Origin: Paenibacillus gorillae
GTDB lineage: Bacteria; Bacillota; Bacilli; Paenibacillales; Paenibacillaceae
DNA: 38,430 bases
Direction: 5' to 3'
Assembly (NCBI RefSeq): GCF_000513275.1
Contig: NZ_CBVJ010000126.1
Coordinates: forward strand, 1-38,430
This document shows, in pieces, positions 1 to 6,556 of the stretch (position 1 is the stretch's first letter; each line of letters starts with the position of its first letter). Position numbers and translations under genes: made by a program. The notes under the pieces are model-generated. The model worked only from the letters and a program-made list of their open reading frames with translations, was not told the origin of the DNA and did not search any database.

Positions 1-144
1 AGCTCCGCCGCCTGCACCGCCACCAGCTCCGCCGCCTGCACCGCCGCCTGCACCGCCGCCTGCACCGCCACCTGCTCCGCCACCAGCTCCGCCGCCTGCA
101 CCGCCACCAGCTCCGCCGCCTGCGCCGCCACCAGCTCCCGCACC
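1..144. repeat. 12-bp tandem repeat encoding GGGA units
   Basis: Twelve consecutive 12-base units are in register with codons of the minus-strand gene. Units 1-11 (1-132) encode Gly-Gly-Gly-Ala and unit 12 (133-144) encodes Gly-Ala-Gly-Ala. The units differ only at wobble positions (tgc or agc/tgc for Ala; gcc or acc for the last Gly). The array continues past the window edge. Such arrays change copy number easily and are hard to assemble, so the true length is uncertain. Confidence 0.9.
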
Positions 145-582
145 GGCTTTGCCGCCGCCTCCAGCTCCAGCTTTACCGCCGCCTTTACCTTTACCTAGCC
201 CTTTTCCTTTGCCTGTACCTTGGCTCTTCACAGCCGAAGGGAATTTCGCTTTGCCATACGAGTAAGTAATAGCCTGGAAGGTTTTATTATCCACTGATCC
301 GGTTACCTTAAGGCCGTGTGTTTTTTGATAATGCTTAACACCTTTTACAGTCAGAGCATCGTATTTGCCGTTAATTGGCCCGGAATAGCTGCCTACTGAT
401 TTCAGCATGCCTTGGATGACATAGACATCCGGTCCTTTAGCGCCTTTGCCTACTGCCAGTGTTGTATGCGGCATACTTACTGCTAAAGTCAACGCGAGTA
501 ACAGCGCCCCGATTACCTTGCCCATTGTCCGGCGAGGTTTTTTATTTTTCTCTCGGGAGAGAATGCTCCAATCCCATTTCAT
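1..582 (-). CDS. Secreted peptidoglycan-binding protein with Gly-Gly-Gly-Ala repeat tail (3' end outside window)
   Basis: The reading frame is open from an ATG at 582 to the window edge, so the C-terminus is missing; 194 residues are visible. Residues 1-43 form a signal peptide with a long basic N-region and a hydrophobic core (about 22-36), with likely cleavage after TLA (41-43). Residues about 47-107 resemble a PG_binding_1 domain (GPDVYVIQGML, then NGKYDALTVKGVKHYQ, then VDNKTFQAI), a fold that docks on peptidoglycan. A Gly/Lys-rich linker (GKGKGLGKGKGGGK) follows, then at least eleven GGGA units. I chose ATG 582 because GAAGGATGG lies 11 bases upstream; the alternative ATG at 525 has no ribosome site. 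The protein probably acts in the wall or outside the cell. The tail length and any C-terminal domain cannot be seen. Confidence 0.85.
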   Translation of the reverse strand, partial: MKWDWSILSREKNKKPRRTMGKVIGALLLALTLAVSMPHTTLAVGKGAKGPDVYVIQGMLKSVGSYSGPINGKYDALTVKGVKHYQKTHGLKVTGSVDNKTFQAITYSYGKAKFPSAVKSQGTGKGKGLGKGKGGGKAGAGGGGKAGAGAGGGAGGGAGGGAGGGAGGGAGGGAGGGAGGGAGGGAGGGAGGGA

Positions 583-830
583 GCAAACAGACACCATCCT
601 TCTCTGAGTTGATATTTCTTTTACAACAATGCTTACTATTTCCCATCATCCCAATTTCATTACGGATTTCTGCTTCAATTTCAAAAAATCTACTCAATAC
701 CGCCAAATACACGCAAAAAAAGCCGCCCGCAGACGGCTGCTTTACAACAAGATATTCACAATACCAGCTTAAACATTCTGCAGTTCCAGCGAACATCGCC
801 AAACTTTGCAGTACAGTCAGCACACCACAC

Positions 831-1120
831 TCTAGACAAATCAAACTTCCGGCACACTATAAACTAGTCTAATCAAGTTTCATTCACACCCTAGACGCTA
901 ATCAAGCTTCCTGCACACTATAAACTCGCATCAAAATGTAAAATTACATTTTGATTAGCCTCATATAGCCCCAAATGGCCTTCAAAATGCAAAAATACAT
1001 TTGGAATCGCTCATTTTGAGCCAAATGGCTCGTTTTAGCGCAATCAAACTGCACATTTGCATTTTGAGGCGATAAATCGCCCATAAAACGGCGAACAACC
1101 TGCACTTTTACATTTTGATT
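831..1120. repeat. Intergenic cluster of degenerate direct and inverted repeats
   Basis: The gene-free gap 583-1180 holds no supported gene but many repeats. A 26-base unit at 840-865 recurs at 901-926 with two mismatches (core gcacactataaact), each copy preceded by ctagac. A perfect 12-bp inverted repeat lies at 930-941/944-955 (atcaaaatgtaa, 2-base spacer). The box gcac-attt-gcattttga at about 1050-1066 recurs with two changes at about 1101-1117. Smaller dyads lie at 1018-1031 (gagcc/ggctc) and 1069-1080 (gcgat/atcgc). The motif caaaatg-(t/c)-a occurs about six times in both orientations. Function unknown. Confidence 0.75.
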
Positions 1121-1180
1121 CGTTGCAGCGTACGGATAACCAGACTTTTAAGGAAAAATCGGCGTCAGGTGCAATAGCGC

Positions 1181-2206
1181 TCAGGAAACGAACACATCCA
1201 ACAAAAAAAGCTGTCGAGACTCAACTCGACAGCCAGCATTTCCACGCCTAAGGCAGCAGCTCCAACTAACTATTATAAAAGCTTTGCATTTTTTACGCGC
1301 CCTCATGTTCGCTCCAACAACCCCGCCGAGAATAAGAATAGCTCCAGCCACATGATACCAGGCTAGCACTTCCCCCAGTACAATGACGCCCGCTCCAATG
1401 GTTACAACAACGGACAAATTGACAAACACACTCATCTGCGAAGCTTGAATTCGGCTTAAGGCATAGTTAGTCAAATAAGAGGTAAGCAGCGACGACATCA
1501 ATCCAAGATACAAAATTGACACGATAAAGCGCGGCTCAGCGAAGGGTTCAAAATACGCCGCCAGCGTACCTGCCGACAGATGCTGAGAAACCGCAATTGT
1601 GTTAAAAACGACGAAGCCGACGCCCATCATTAGGTACGTCATCTCTGTGACGCTATGACTCTGCGTGAGCTTCCTAGCCATCACATTATAGGCCGCAGAA
1701 GACAGAGCGGAAATCAACATCAGGCAATAGCCCGCCAGACGCCAGCCACCACCTCCGCCCTCTCCGCCTGACATGGTTACAATGAATGCGACGCCGCAAA
1801 CGGACAGAAGAATAAATAGCTTTTGCCAGCCTGTCGAGCGTTCCCGGATAAAAATAGCGGCAAGCACCATCGTCAGAATCGGAATTGCCGCTTGAATGAT
1901 GCCGGCTTCAGAAGAAGAAAGGTAGAACAGTCCCCATGACTGAAACATAAAAAAGCAAGAAGGATAAAATACAGCAATCGGCAGCAGGTTCAGGACACCA
2001 GCCCAAGTAAACCGAGCTCGCCCCCAGCCCGCCAGCAACAACACATTTGCTGCTGCAAAAGAGACAGTAAATCGATGCGCCAGCAAATCCATTGGACTAG
2101 CCGAGCGCAGCGCGAATTTCACGAAAACGAACGAAAAGCCGATGATGACCGAGTAGGCCAACGCGGCAACATAGGCTTTTCCCAGCGAAGATGATCCCTT
2201 AGCCAT
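1181..2206 (-). CDS. EamA/DMT-family transporter with an aberrant C-terminal tail
   Basis: This is a polytopic membrane protein of the drug/metabolite transporter family, with about ten hydrophobic segments in two EamA halves (residues about 10-145 and 160-305). Such proteins export or exchange small metabolites; the substrate is unknown. ATG 2206 is used; a GTG lies one codon upstream. The gene begins 8 bases after the permease stop, so it is probably co-transcribed with and translationally coupled to the ABC genes. The last 35 residues (from CKAF to the end) contain four cysteines and do not look like an EamA end. They are read straight through a strong terminator hairpin (1203-1233). One A more or one A fewer in the A6 run (plus-strand T run 1289-1294) would give a stop before that hairpin, so a frameshift or base-call error there is likely. 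Confidence 0.85.
   Translation of the reverse strand: MAKGSSSLGKAYVAALAYSVIIGFSFVFVKFALRSASPMDLLAHRFTVSFAAANVLLLAGWGRARFTWAGVLNLLPIAVFYPSCFFMFQSWGLFYLSSSEAGIIQAAIPILTMVLAAIFIRERSTGWQKLFILLSVCGVAFIVTMSGGEGGGGGWRLAGYCLMLISALSSAAYNVMARKLTQSHSVTEMTYLMMGVGFVVFNTIAVSQHLSAGTLAAYFEPFAEPRFIVSILYLGLMSSLLTSYLTNYALSRIQASQMSVFVNLSVVVTIGAGVIVLGEVLAWYHVAGAILILGGVVGANMRARKKCKAFIIVSWSCCLRRGNAGCRVESRQLFLLDVFVS
1203..1233 (-). terminator. Rho-independent terminator inside the 3' end of the DMT reading frame
   Basis: On the minus strand a 9-bp perfect stem (1210-1218/1225-1233, core ctgtcgag) is followed by seven T residues (plus-strand A run 1203-1209). It should end the regulator/ABC/DMT transcript. Its position inside the annotated reading frame is the anomaly noted for that gene. 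Confidence 0.85.
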
Positions 2207-2214
2207 CACTCAAG

Positions 2215-2988
2215 CTATCCCCGGTAGCTGTCGCGCCATTGCAGCAGACGCGCTTCCAAGAGGCGGACGAGCGAGTCGGTCAGTTTGCCGACGACGGCAA
2301 AAATGACGATACCAACAAACACAACACCTGTGCGCATGTAGGAGCGAGCATCTTGGATCAAATAACCGATTCCTTGATCGGCACCCATTAATTCCGCAAC
2401 GACCAGGCACAGCCACGCCGTGCTGAGCGACAGCCTCACACCGAGCAAAATATTCGGCATAGCCGCAGGCAGAACCACTTTCGTCAGCTGGTGAAAACGG
2501 CTGAATTCCAGCACCCGCGCGACGTCGAACAGCTTCGAATCGACGTTGCGGACGCCCAGAAACGCATTCACATATAGCGGGAAGAAGGCGCCCATGGCGA
2601 TGAGCAATATTTTCGACAGCTCACCGAAGCCGAACCACAGGATGAACAGCGGCGTAATCGCCAGCAGCGGTACGGTCCGCAGCATCTGGATCGTCGGATC
2701 AAGCACCTGCTCCGCACGCTTGTACAGACCTGAACCAAGGCCGATCAGCAGGCCAAGTCCACCGCCTACAAAGAATCCGATCATGGCACGAAGCACGCTA
2801 ATTCCGAGATGATGAGGCAGCTCCCCGGACAAAAGCATATCGTAAAAATCGCGGAATATCGAGGTTGGAGGCGGGAACAGCTGGCGGGAGACGAGTCCGT
2901 TCATTACGGCCAGCTGCCATAACACCAATACGCCAACAGGGATACAAGCGCCTAGCAGAAAGCGTTTCGTTCTTTCTTTTGCAGTCAT
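2215..2988 (-). CDS. ABC transporter permease, SsuC/TauC-like
   Basis: This 257-residue inner-membrane permease belongs to the nitrate/sulfonate/taurine (BPD_transp_1) class. About six membrane segments are visible, the first at residues 11-29. The cytoplasmic coupling loop that contacts the ATPase lies at about 155-185 (DVARVL, then LPAAMPNILLGVR). It starts 30 bases after the ATPase gene with a GAGGAAAGG ribosome site, and the DMT gene follows at once. The likely role is to move a small anionic organic solute, perhaps a sulfonate, delivered by a lipoprotein such as the one encoded divergently at 4966. The substrate cannot be read from sequence. Confidence 0.9.
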   Translation of the reverse strand: MTAKERTKRFLLGACIPVGVLVLWQLAVMNGLVSRQLFPPPTSIFRDFYDMLLSGELPHHLGISVLRAMIGFFVGGGLGLLIGLGSGLYKRAEQVLDPTIQMLRTVPLLAITPLFILWFGFGELSKILLIAMGAFFPLYVNAFLGVRNVDSKLFDVARVLEFSRFHQLTKVVLPAAMPNILLGVRLSLSTAWLCLVVAELMGADQGIGYLIQDARSYMRTGVVFVGIVIFAVVGKLTDSLVRLLEARLLQWRDSYRG

Positions 2989-3018
2989 AGAAACCGACGA
3001 CCTTTCCTCATAGTGTCG

Positions 3019-3789
3019 TTATATCTCATAGCTGACGTCCTCAACTTCCACATGATTGAGCGCACCAAGCACCTGTGTACGAAGCTGCTGGAACGGAACG
3101 CCTACCCGGTTTCTCGGATACGGAAGATCAACAGCAATAACCGCCTTGATCCGGCCGGGACGGGCATCCATGACCACTATGCGATTGGACAGAAAGATCG
3201 CCTCGTCGATGTCATGCGTAACGAGCAGCATCGACGTCTGGTTTTGCCGCCAAATATCGAGCAGCGACTCCTGCATATGATTGCGGGTAAAAGCATCAAG
3301 CGCGCCAAAAGGCTCGTCCAGCAGCAGCACTTGAGGGCTGCGAAGAAGCGCCCGGGCAATGGCTACACGCTGCGACATGCCGCCCGAAAGCTGCTTCGGA
3401 TAAGCCTTCTCAAATCCCTTCAGCCGGACGAGCTCAATCATCTCGTCGACTCTGCGGCGCACCTCGCCGTTTTTCAGCGACAGGTCCGCAGCAATATTTT
3501 TCTCCACCGTAGCCCATGGAAACAGCCGATGCTCTTGAAAAATAAAGCCCTTCTCCTTGCTTGGACCCAGCACGTCGGAGCCGTTCAGCTGTACCCGTCC
3601 CTCGTAGTCGACATCCAGTCCGGCCGCGATTTTGAGCAGTGTGCTTTTGCCGCAGCCGCTTGGGCCGATAATCGACACAAACTCCTGTTTTTTCAAGCTC
3701 AGATGGATGTCATCGAGTACATGCGTAGACGTGTCCGCCGTGCGAAACGTTTTATTCAAATGACTCATTTCCAGTGCCGTTGCAGTCAT
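3019..3789 (-). CDS. ABC transporter ATP-binding protein, SsuB/TauB-like
   Basis: This 256-residue cytoplasmic ATPase powers the adjacent permease. All motifs are intact: Walker A GPSGCGKST (42-50), Q-loop Gln85, signature LSGGM (134-138), Walker B VLLLDEP (154-160), and switch His192 (THD). The text FQEHRLFPW after the Q-loop is typical of the SsuB/TauB/NrtD subfamily. ATG 3789 was chosen because AGGGGGG lies 7 bases upstream; the upstream ATG at 3807 has no ribosome site. It may be transcribed both from the LysR gene and from its own promoter at 3842-3871. Confidence 0.92.
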   Translation of the reverse strand: MTATALEMSHLNKTFRTADTSTHVLDDIHLSLKKQEFVSIIGPSGCGKSTLLKIAAGLDVDYEGRVQLNGSDVLGPSKEKGFIFQEHRLFPWATVEKNIAADLSLKNGEVRRRVDEMIELVRLKGFEKAYPKQLSGGMSQRVAIARALLRSPQVLLLDEPFGALDAFTRNHMQESLLDIWRQNQTSMLLVTHDIDEAIFLSNRIVVMDARPGRIKAVIAVDLPYPRNRVGVPFQQLRTQVLGALNHVEVEDVSYEI

Positions 3790-3841
3790 GTTAAGCCCCC
3801 CTGCCATGATGTAAAGTATCGTCCAAATGAATTTAGGGAGA

Positions 3842-3871
3842 ATATTAGCAGACGGCCAAAACGATTGTCAA
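3842..3871 (-). promoter_or_regulatory. Sigma-A-type promoter ahead of the ABC ATPase gene
   Basis: Read on the minus strand, a perfect TTGACA (plus 3866-3871) is followed after 18 bases by TAATAT (plus 3842-3847). It sits in the 117-base gap between the LysR gene and the ATPase gene, so the ABC/DMT genes need not depend on read-through from the regulator. Confidence 0.6.
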
Positions 3872-3906
3872 TATGCCTTTTGCTGGTTGCCCTTCCGCAA
3901 GGACGC

Positions 3907-4812
3907 CTACTTGAAGCTGTTATATTCGCGGATCAAATAGTTCAAAAACTCCTTCTGGGCGATCGAAAAATGCTTTTTCGCCAGCCGCGCCCAGCCCAGC
4001 GAAATCGTGGACGGCTCATGGCTGACGAGCGGAATCATAACGATATCCCCGTTCAGCACAAGCGGGTCGTTCATCATCGCATACTCGATAAAAAGCCCTA
4101 CGGCCGCGCCTTCCGCAATTGTCCGTTTCAGCAGCTCGATGTTGTTGGACGTGAACAAAATGTTGACCTGACCATACTTGTCCATGAAGTCGCCTAAATA
4201 CCAGTTGGAAAATACGCCGTCGATGTTGACGAACGGCTGCGCCAGCAAATCCTGCGGCGTGACACTTTTGTTCATCGCCAGACTGGAGCGCCGGCCGACG
4301 CATACAACCATCCGAGATACATGCAGCGTCTTCATCTGCAGATCCTTCACGTCTTCCGGCTTATGGTTGTCGAGATAGATCAGTCCGAGATCCGTCCGGT
4401 CCTCCTTCAAGTCCTGGATGACCTCCTCAGTGCTCTTTGACGTAATCTCCAGCTTGACGTTGGGATGATCCCGCTTGAAGGCGATAATTGCCTTGGTCAG
4501 CACAGCCATAAAATTCGGACCAACCGAGAACCGAACCTCGCCCTCGGTCAATGAGCTTTTCACAAGCGACTGCTCGCGGATCTCCTCCATCCGGGCTAGA
4601 ATCTCGAACACCTTCTCGATAATGATTTTGCCCCGGTCAGTCGGAACCGTACCGAGCCGCGAACGTTTGAAAATCGTAATGCCCAGCTCCTGCTCCAGCT
4701 TTGCCAGCGATTTGCTGATGCCAGCTTGGCTGACGTGAAGCTGCTCGGCGGCAATCGTAATCGATCCGGTACGTGCGATTGCAGCGATATATTCGAATTG
4801 CTCAAGGTTCAT
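3907..4812 (-). CDS. LysR-family transcriptional regulator (CysL/AscR-like)
   Basis: This 301-residue regulator has an N-terminal winged helix (residues 1-60; recognition region AAEQLHVSQAGISKSLAKLE) and a periplasmic-binding-like effector domain (about 88-295). It is divergent from the substrate-binding lipoprotein gene and upstream of the ABC genes, the usual layout for a LysR protein that activates an uptake locus in response to a metabolite. A perfect T-N11-A dyad at 4829-4845 lies just upstream of its start, which fits both autoregulation and activation of the divergent gene. ATG 4812 follows a CAGGGGTG ribosome site. Grouping with sulfur regulators is inferred from its partners. Confidence 0.9.
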   Translation of the reverse strand: MNLEQFEYIAAIARTGSITIAAEQLHVSQAGISKSLAKLEQELGITIFKRSRLGTVPTDRGKIIIEKVFEILARMEEIREQSLVKSSLTEGEVRFSVGPNFMAVLTKAIIAFKRDHPNVKLEITSKSTEEVIQDLKEDRTDLGLIYLDNHKPEDVKDLQMKTLHVSRMVVCVGRRSSLAMNKSVTPQDLLAQPFVNIDGVFSNWYLGDFMDKYGQVNILFTSNNIELLKRTIAEGAAVGLFIEYAMMNDPLVLNGDIVMIPLVSHEPSTISLGWARLAKKHFSIAQKEFLNYLIREYNSFK

Positions 4813-4828
4813 ATGAACACCCCTGACA

Positions 4829-4845
4829 CATAACTTGAAGTTATG
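4829..4845. promoter_or_regulatory. Probable LysR operator (T-N11-A dyad)
   Basis: CATAACTT-G-AAGTTATG is a perfect 8-1-8 inverted repeat and contains the canonical LysR form T-N11-A. Its centre (4837) lies about 64 bases upstream of the start site predicted for the divergent lipoprotein gene, the normal activation position. It is also immediately upstream of the LysR gene itself. A weaker half-site resembling catagttat lies at 4857-4865. Confidence 0.75.
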
Positions 4846-4865
4846 ATAATATATTTCATAGTTAT

Positions 4866-4894
4866 TTTACTAGATTAATCGGAAATAATACAAT
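4866..4894 (+). promoter_or_regulatory. Promoter of the substrate-binding lipoprotein gene
   Basis: TTTACT (4866-4871) and TACAAT (4889-4894) are separated by 17 bases, giving a start near 4901. The poor -35 and good -10 suit an activator-dependent promoter served by the dyad at 4829-4845. Confidence 0.6.
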
Positions 4895-4965
4895 ACAGAT
4901 ATCCGACCGGAACGATTGGATAACAAACACACAAGCATAATGATGCAGACAAGGGGTTGTAAGCA

Positions 4966-5970
4966 ATGCAGAACATGACAATTAAACGCTCTCCGGCATG
5001 GAAGTCCGGCTTGATCGTTCTCTCCGTAATTATCGGATTATTAGGTTTATCCGCTTGCTCCAGCAAATCGGCGGCAGATGAGAAAGTAACGGTAAATATC
5101 GCCATCAACGGCGGACTCAATCTGCTGACAATCGCCAAAAACAAAGGATTCTTCGAGGAGGCCTTTGGCAAAGTAAACGCCGAGGTCAAATGGAATGAAT
5201 TCCAAAGCTCGGTACCGCTGCTCGAAGGCGTAGTCTCCAATCGCGTTGACTTCTCCTTCATCGGCGACGGCACTGTCGTAACCGGCAAAGCTGCCGACAG
5301 CCCGTTCACTGTCATTTCCGTTACTGGTGTTGAAGGCAACCAGAACAGTGTCATTGTGAAGCCGGACAGCCCTATCCAATCGATCGCTGACCTGAAAGGC
5401 AAGACGATTGCAGTAGCGAAAGGCTCCTCCGGTCATATTTTCCTCGTGAAAGCATTAGAGAAAAACGGCCTATCCGAGGATGATGTGAAGCTCGTTCAGC
5501 TTCAGCCCGATGAAGCGAATCCCGCTTTCCAATCCGGCAACGTAGACGCTTGGGCGATTTGGGACCCGTTCGTAACGATGGAAACGCAAGGCGGTCGCGC
5601 TCGCATTCTGGAGAGCGTCAAGACGATGGGCTTCATCGCTCCAGCCGTCATGATTGGCCGCGACAAGTTCTTGAAGGATCACCCGGATTTAACTGCATTG
5701 TACCTGAAAGTGTATCAGCAGACCGTTGAATGGGTTGCCGGTCATATGGACGAAGCCGTCACCATTCTGGCAACAGAGAAAAAGATGGATCCTGAGCTTG
5801 TCCGGACGTTAATCTCGAATACGCATTATATCAATGAGCCGGTATCGCCGGAGATCGAAGGCGCGATGCAATCGACAGCGGATATTCTCGAAGCGACAGG
5901 CACCGTGAAGACGAAGGTCGACATCAGCAAAGTATATGACAACTCCTTTATTACCGAAGCATTGAAATAA
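4966..5970 (+). CDS. ABC transporter substrate-binding lipoprotein, SsuA/NrtA/TauA-like
   Basis: This 334-residue lipoprotein has a basic N-region, a hydrophobic segment (about 15-27) and lipobox LSAC with acceptor Cys31, so it is anchored outside the membrane. The remainder reads as an SsuA-like binding protein (NMT1/OpuAC-type fold): NGGLNLLTIAKNKGFFEE, then SIADLKGKTIAVAKGSSGH, then NVDAWAIWDPF. It should capture the solute for the permease and ATPase encoded on the other strand, although it is not co-transcribed with them. AAGGGGT precedes ATG 4966. A terminator at 5988-6026 separates it from the next gene. The ligand could be a sulfonate, a sulfur compound or another small anion. Confidence 0.9.
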   Translation: MQNMTIKRSPAWKSGLIVLSVIIGLLGLSACSSKSAADEKVTVNIAINGGLNLLTIAKNKGFFEEAFGKVNAEVKWNEFQSSVPLLEGVVSNRVDFSFIGDGTVVTGKAADSPFTVISVTGVEGNQNSVIVKPDSPIQSIADLKGKTIAVAKGSSGHIFLVKALEKNGLSEDDVKLVQLQPDEANPAFQSGNVDAWAIWDPFVTMETQGGRARILESVKTMGFIAPAVMIGRDKFLKDHPDLTALYLKVYQQTVEWVAGHMDEAVTILATEKKMDPELVRTLISNTHYINEPVSPEIEGAMQSTADILEATGTVKTKVDISKVYDNSFITEALK

Positions 5971-5987
5971 GGTTCTACCGTTACCAG

Positions 5988-6026
5988 AAGGCATCGTTAT
6001 GGCTGAACCGCCTCGATGCCTTTTTT
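5988..6026 (+). terminator. Rho-independent terminator after the lipoprotein gene
   Basis: The perfect 9-bp stem aaggcatcg (5988-5996) / cgatgcctt (6014-6022) runs into a six-T tract. The loop is 17 bases. Confidence 0.85.
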
Positions 6027-6066
6027 CATCCCTTATCCCAATTCCATCATTCAGGAGGCTGCTAGC

Positions 6067-6555
6067 ATGAATACAGCAACAAGAGAGACATCCATTCAAA
6101 ACTATTTGCACACGACGGACAAAATCCGGAACAAGGTTCAAGGACTGCCCGAAGAACTGCTGCTCTGGCAGCCCGGTCCCGGCAAATGGAGCATCAACGA
6201 AATCGTCGGCCATCTGCTCGACTCCAATATCGTCAATTCCTACCGGATTCGTAAAATCATCTCCGAGCCCGTAACGCCGCTCGTTACCTTTGCCCATGAA
6301 GGCTGGGTGTCGCAGCAGCAATTCAACGAAACGACCATTGCGGACATGCTGACCGCCTATGAGGCTCTGGCCATATACAACGGAAGCTTGCTGAAAAAGC
6401 TCACGGAGGAGCAATGGCTCCGTTACGGTTTGAAGGGCGAGGAGAAAATCTCGATCGCGCATATTGTCGACAGCTTTATTTGCAGTCATGTAGAGAAGCA
6501 TATGGGGCAAATCGAGCGGAACATCGCGGCATGGAAACTGAGAGGAGAGCAATGA
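6067..6555 (+). CDS. DinB/YfiT-fold metal-binding protein
   Basis: This 162-residue cytoplasmic four-helix-bundle protein is of the DinB_2 type. The expected metal-site histidines are His49 (VGHLLDSN) and the pair His141/His145 (SHVEKHMGQ). Known members include thiol-S-transferases such as bacillithiol transferase BstA, so this one may handle thiol conjugates, but the exact reaction is unknown. ATG 6067 follows a strong AGGAGG. Its stop lies just before the amidohydrolase start at 6557, so the two are almost certainly co-translated. That coupling beside an SsuABC-like transporter suggests a shared pathway, perhaps salvage of S-substituted compounds. Confidence 0.85.
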   Translation: MNTATRETSIQNYLHTTDKIRNKVQGLPEELLLWQPGPGKWSINEIVGHLLDSNIVNSYRIRKIISEPVTPLVTFAHEGWVSQQQFNETTIADMLTAYEALAIYNGSLLKKLTEEQWLRYGLKGEEKISIAHIVDSFICSHVEKHMGQIERNIAAWKLRGEQ

Positions 6556-6556
6556 C

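Noticed and set aside
1..144. CRISPR or non-coding minisatellite at the left edge
   Set aside because: The 12-base period is in frame and encodes a regular GGGA tail continuous with an exported protein.
459..872. Plus-strand and minus-strand frames of 100-137 codons at the left edge
   Set aside because: They overlap the signal peptide region of the peptidoglycan-binding gene or the repeat field and show no domain, signal or ribosome site.
3013..4197. Long plus-strand open frame (394 codons) opposite the ABC ATPase and LysR genes
   Set aside because: It is antisense to two genes with complete family motifs, has no family features of its own and no ribosome site; GC-rich codon use on the other strand explains it.
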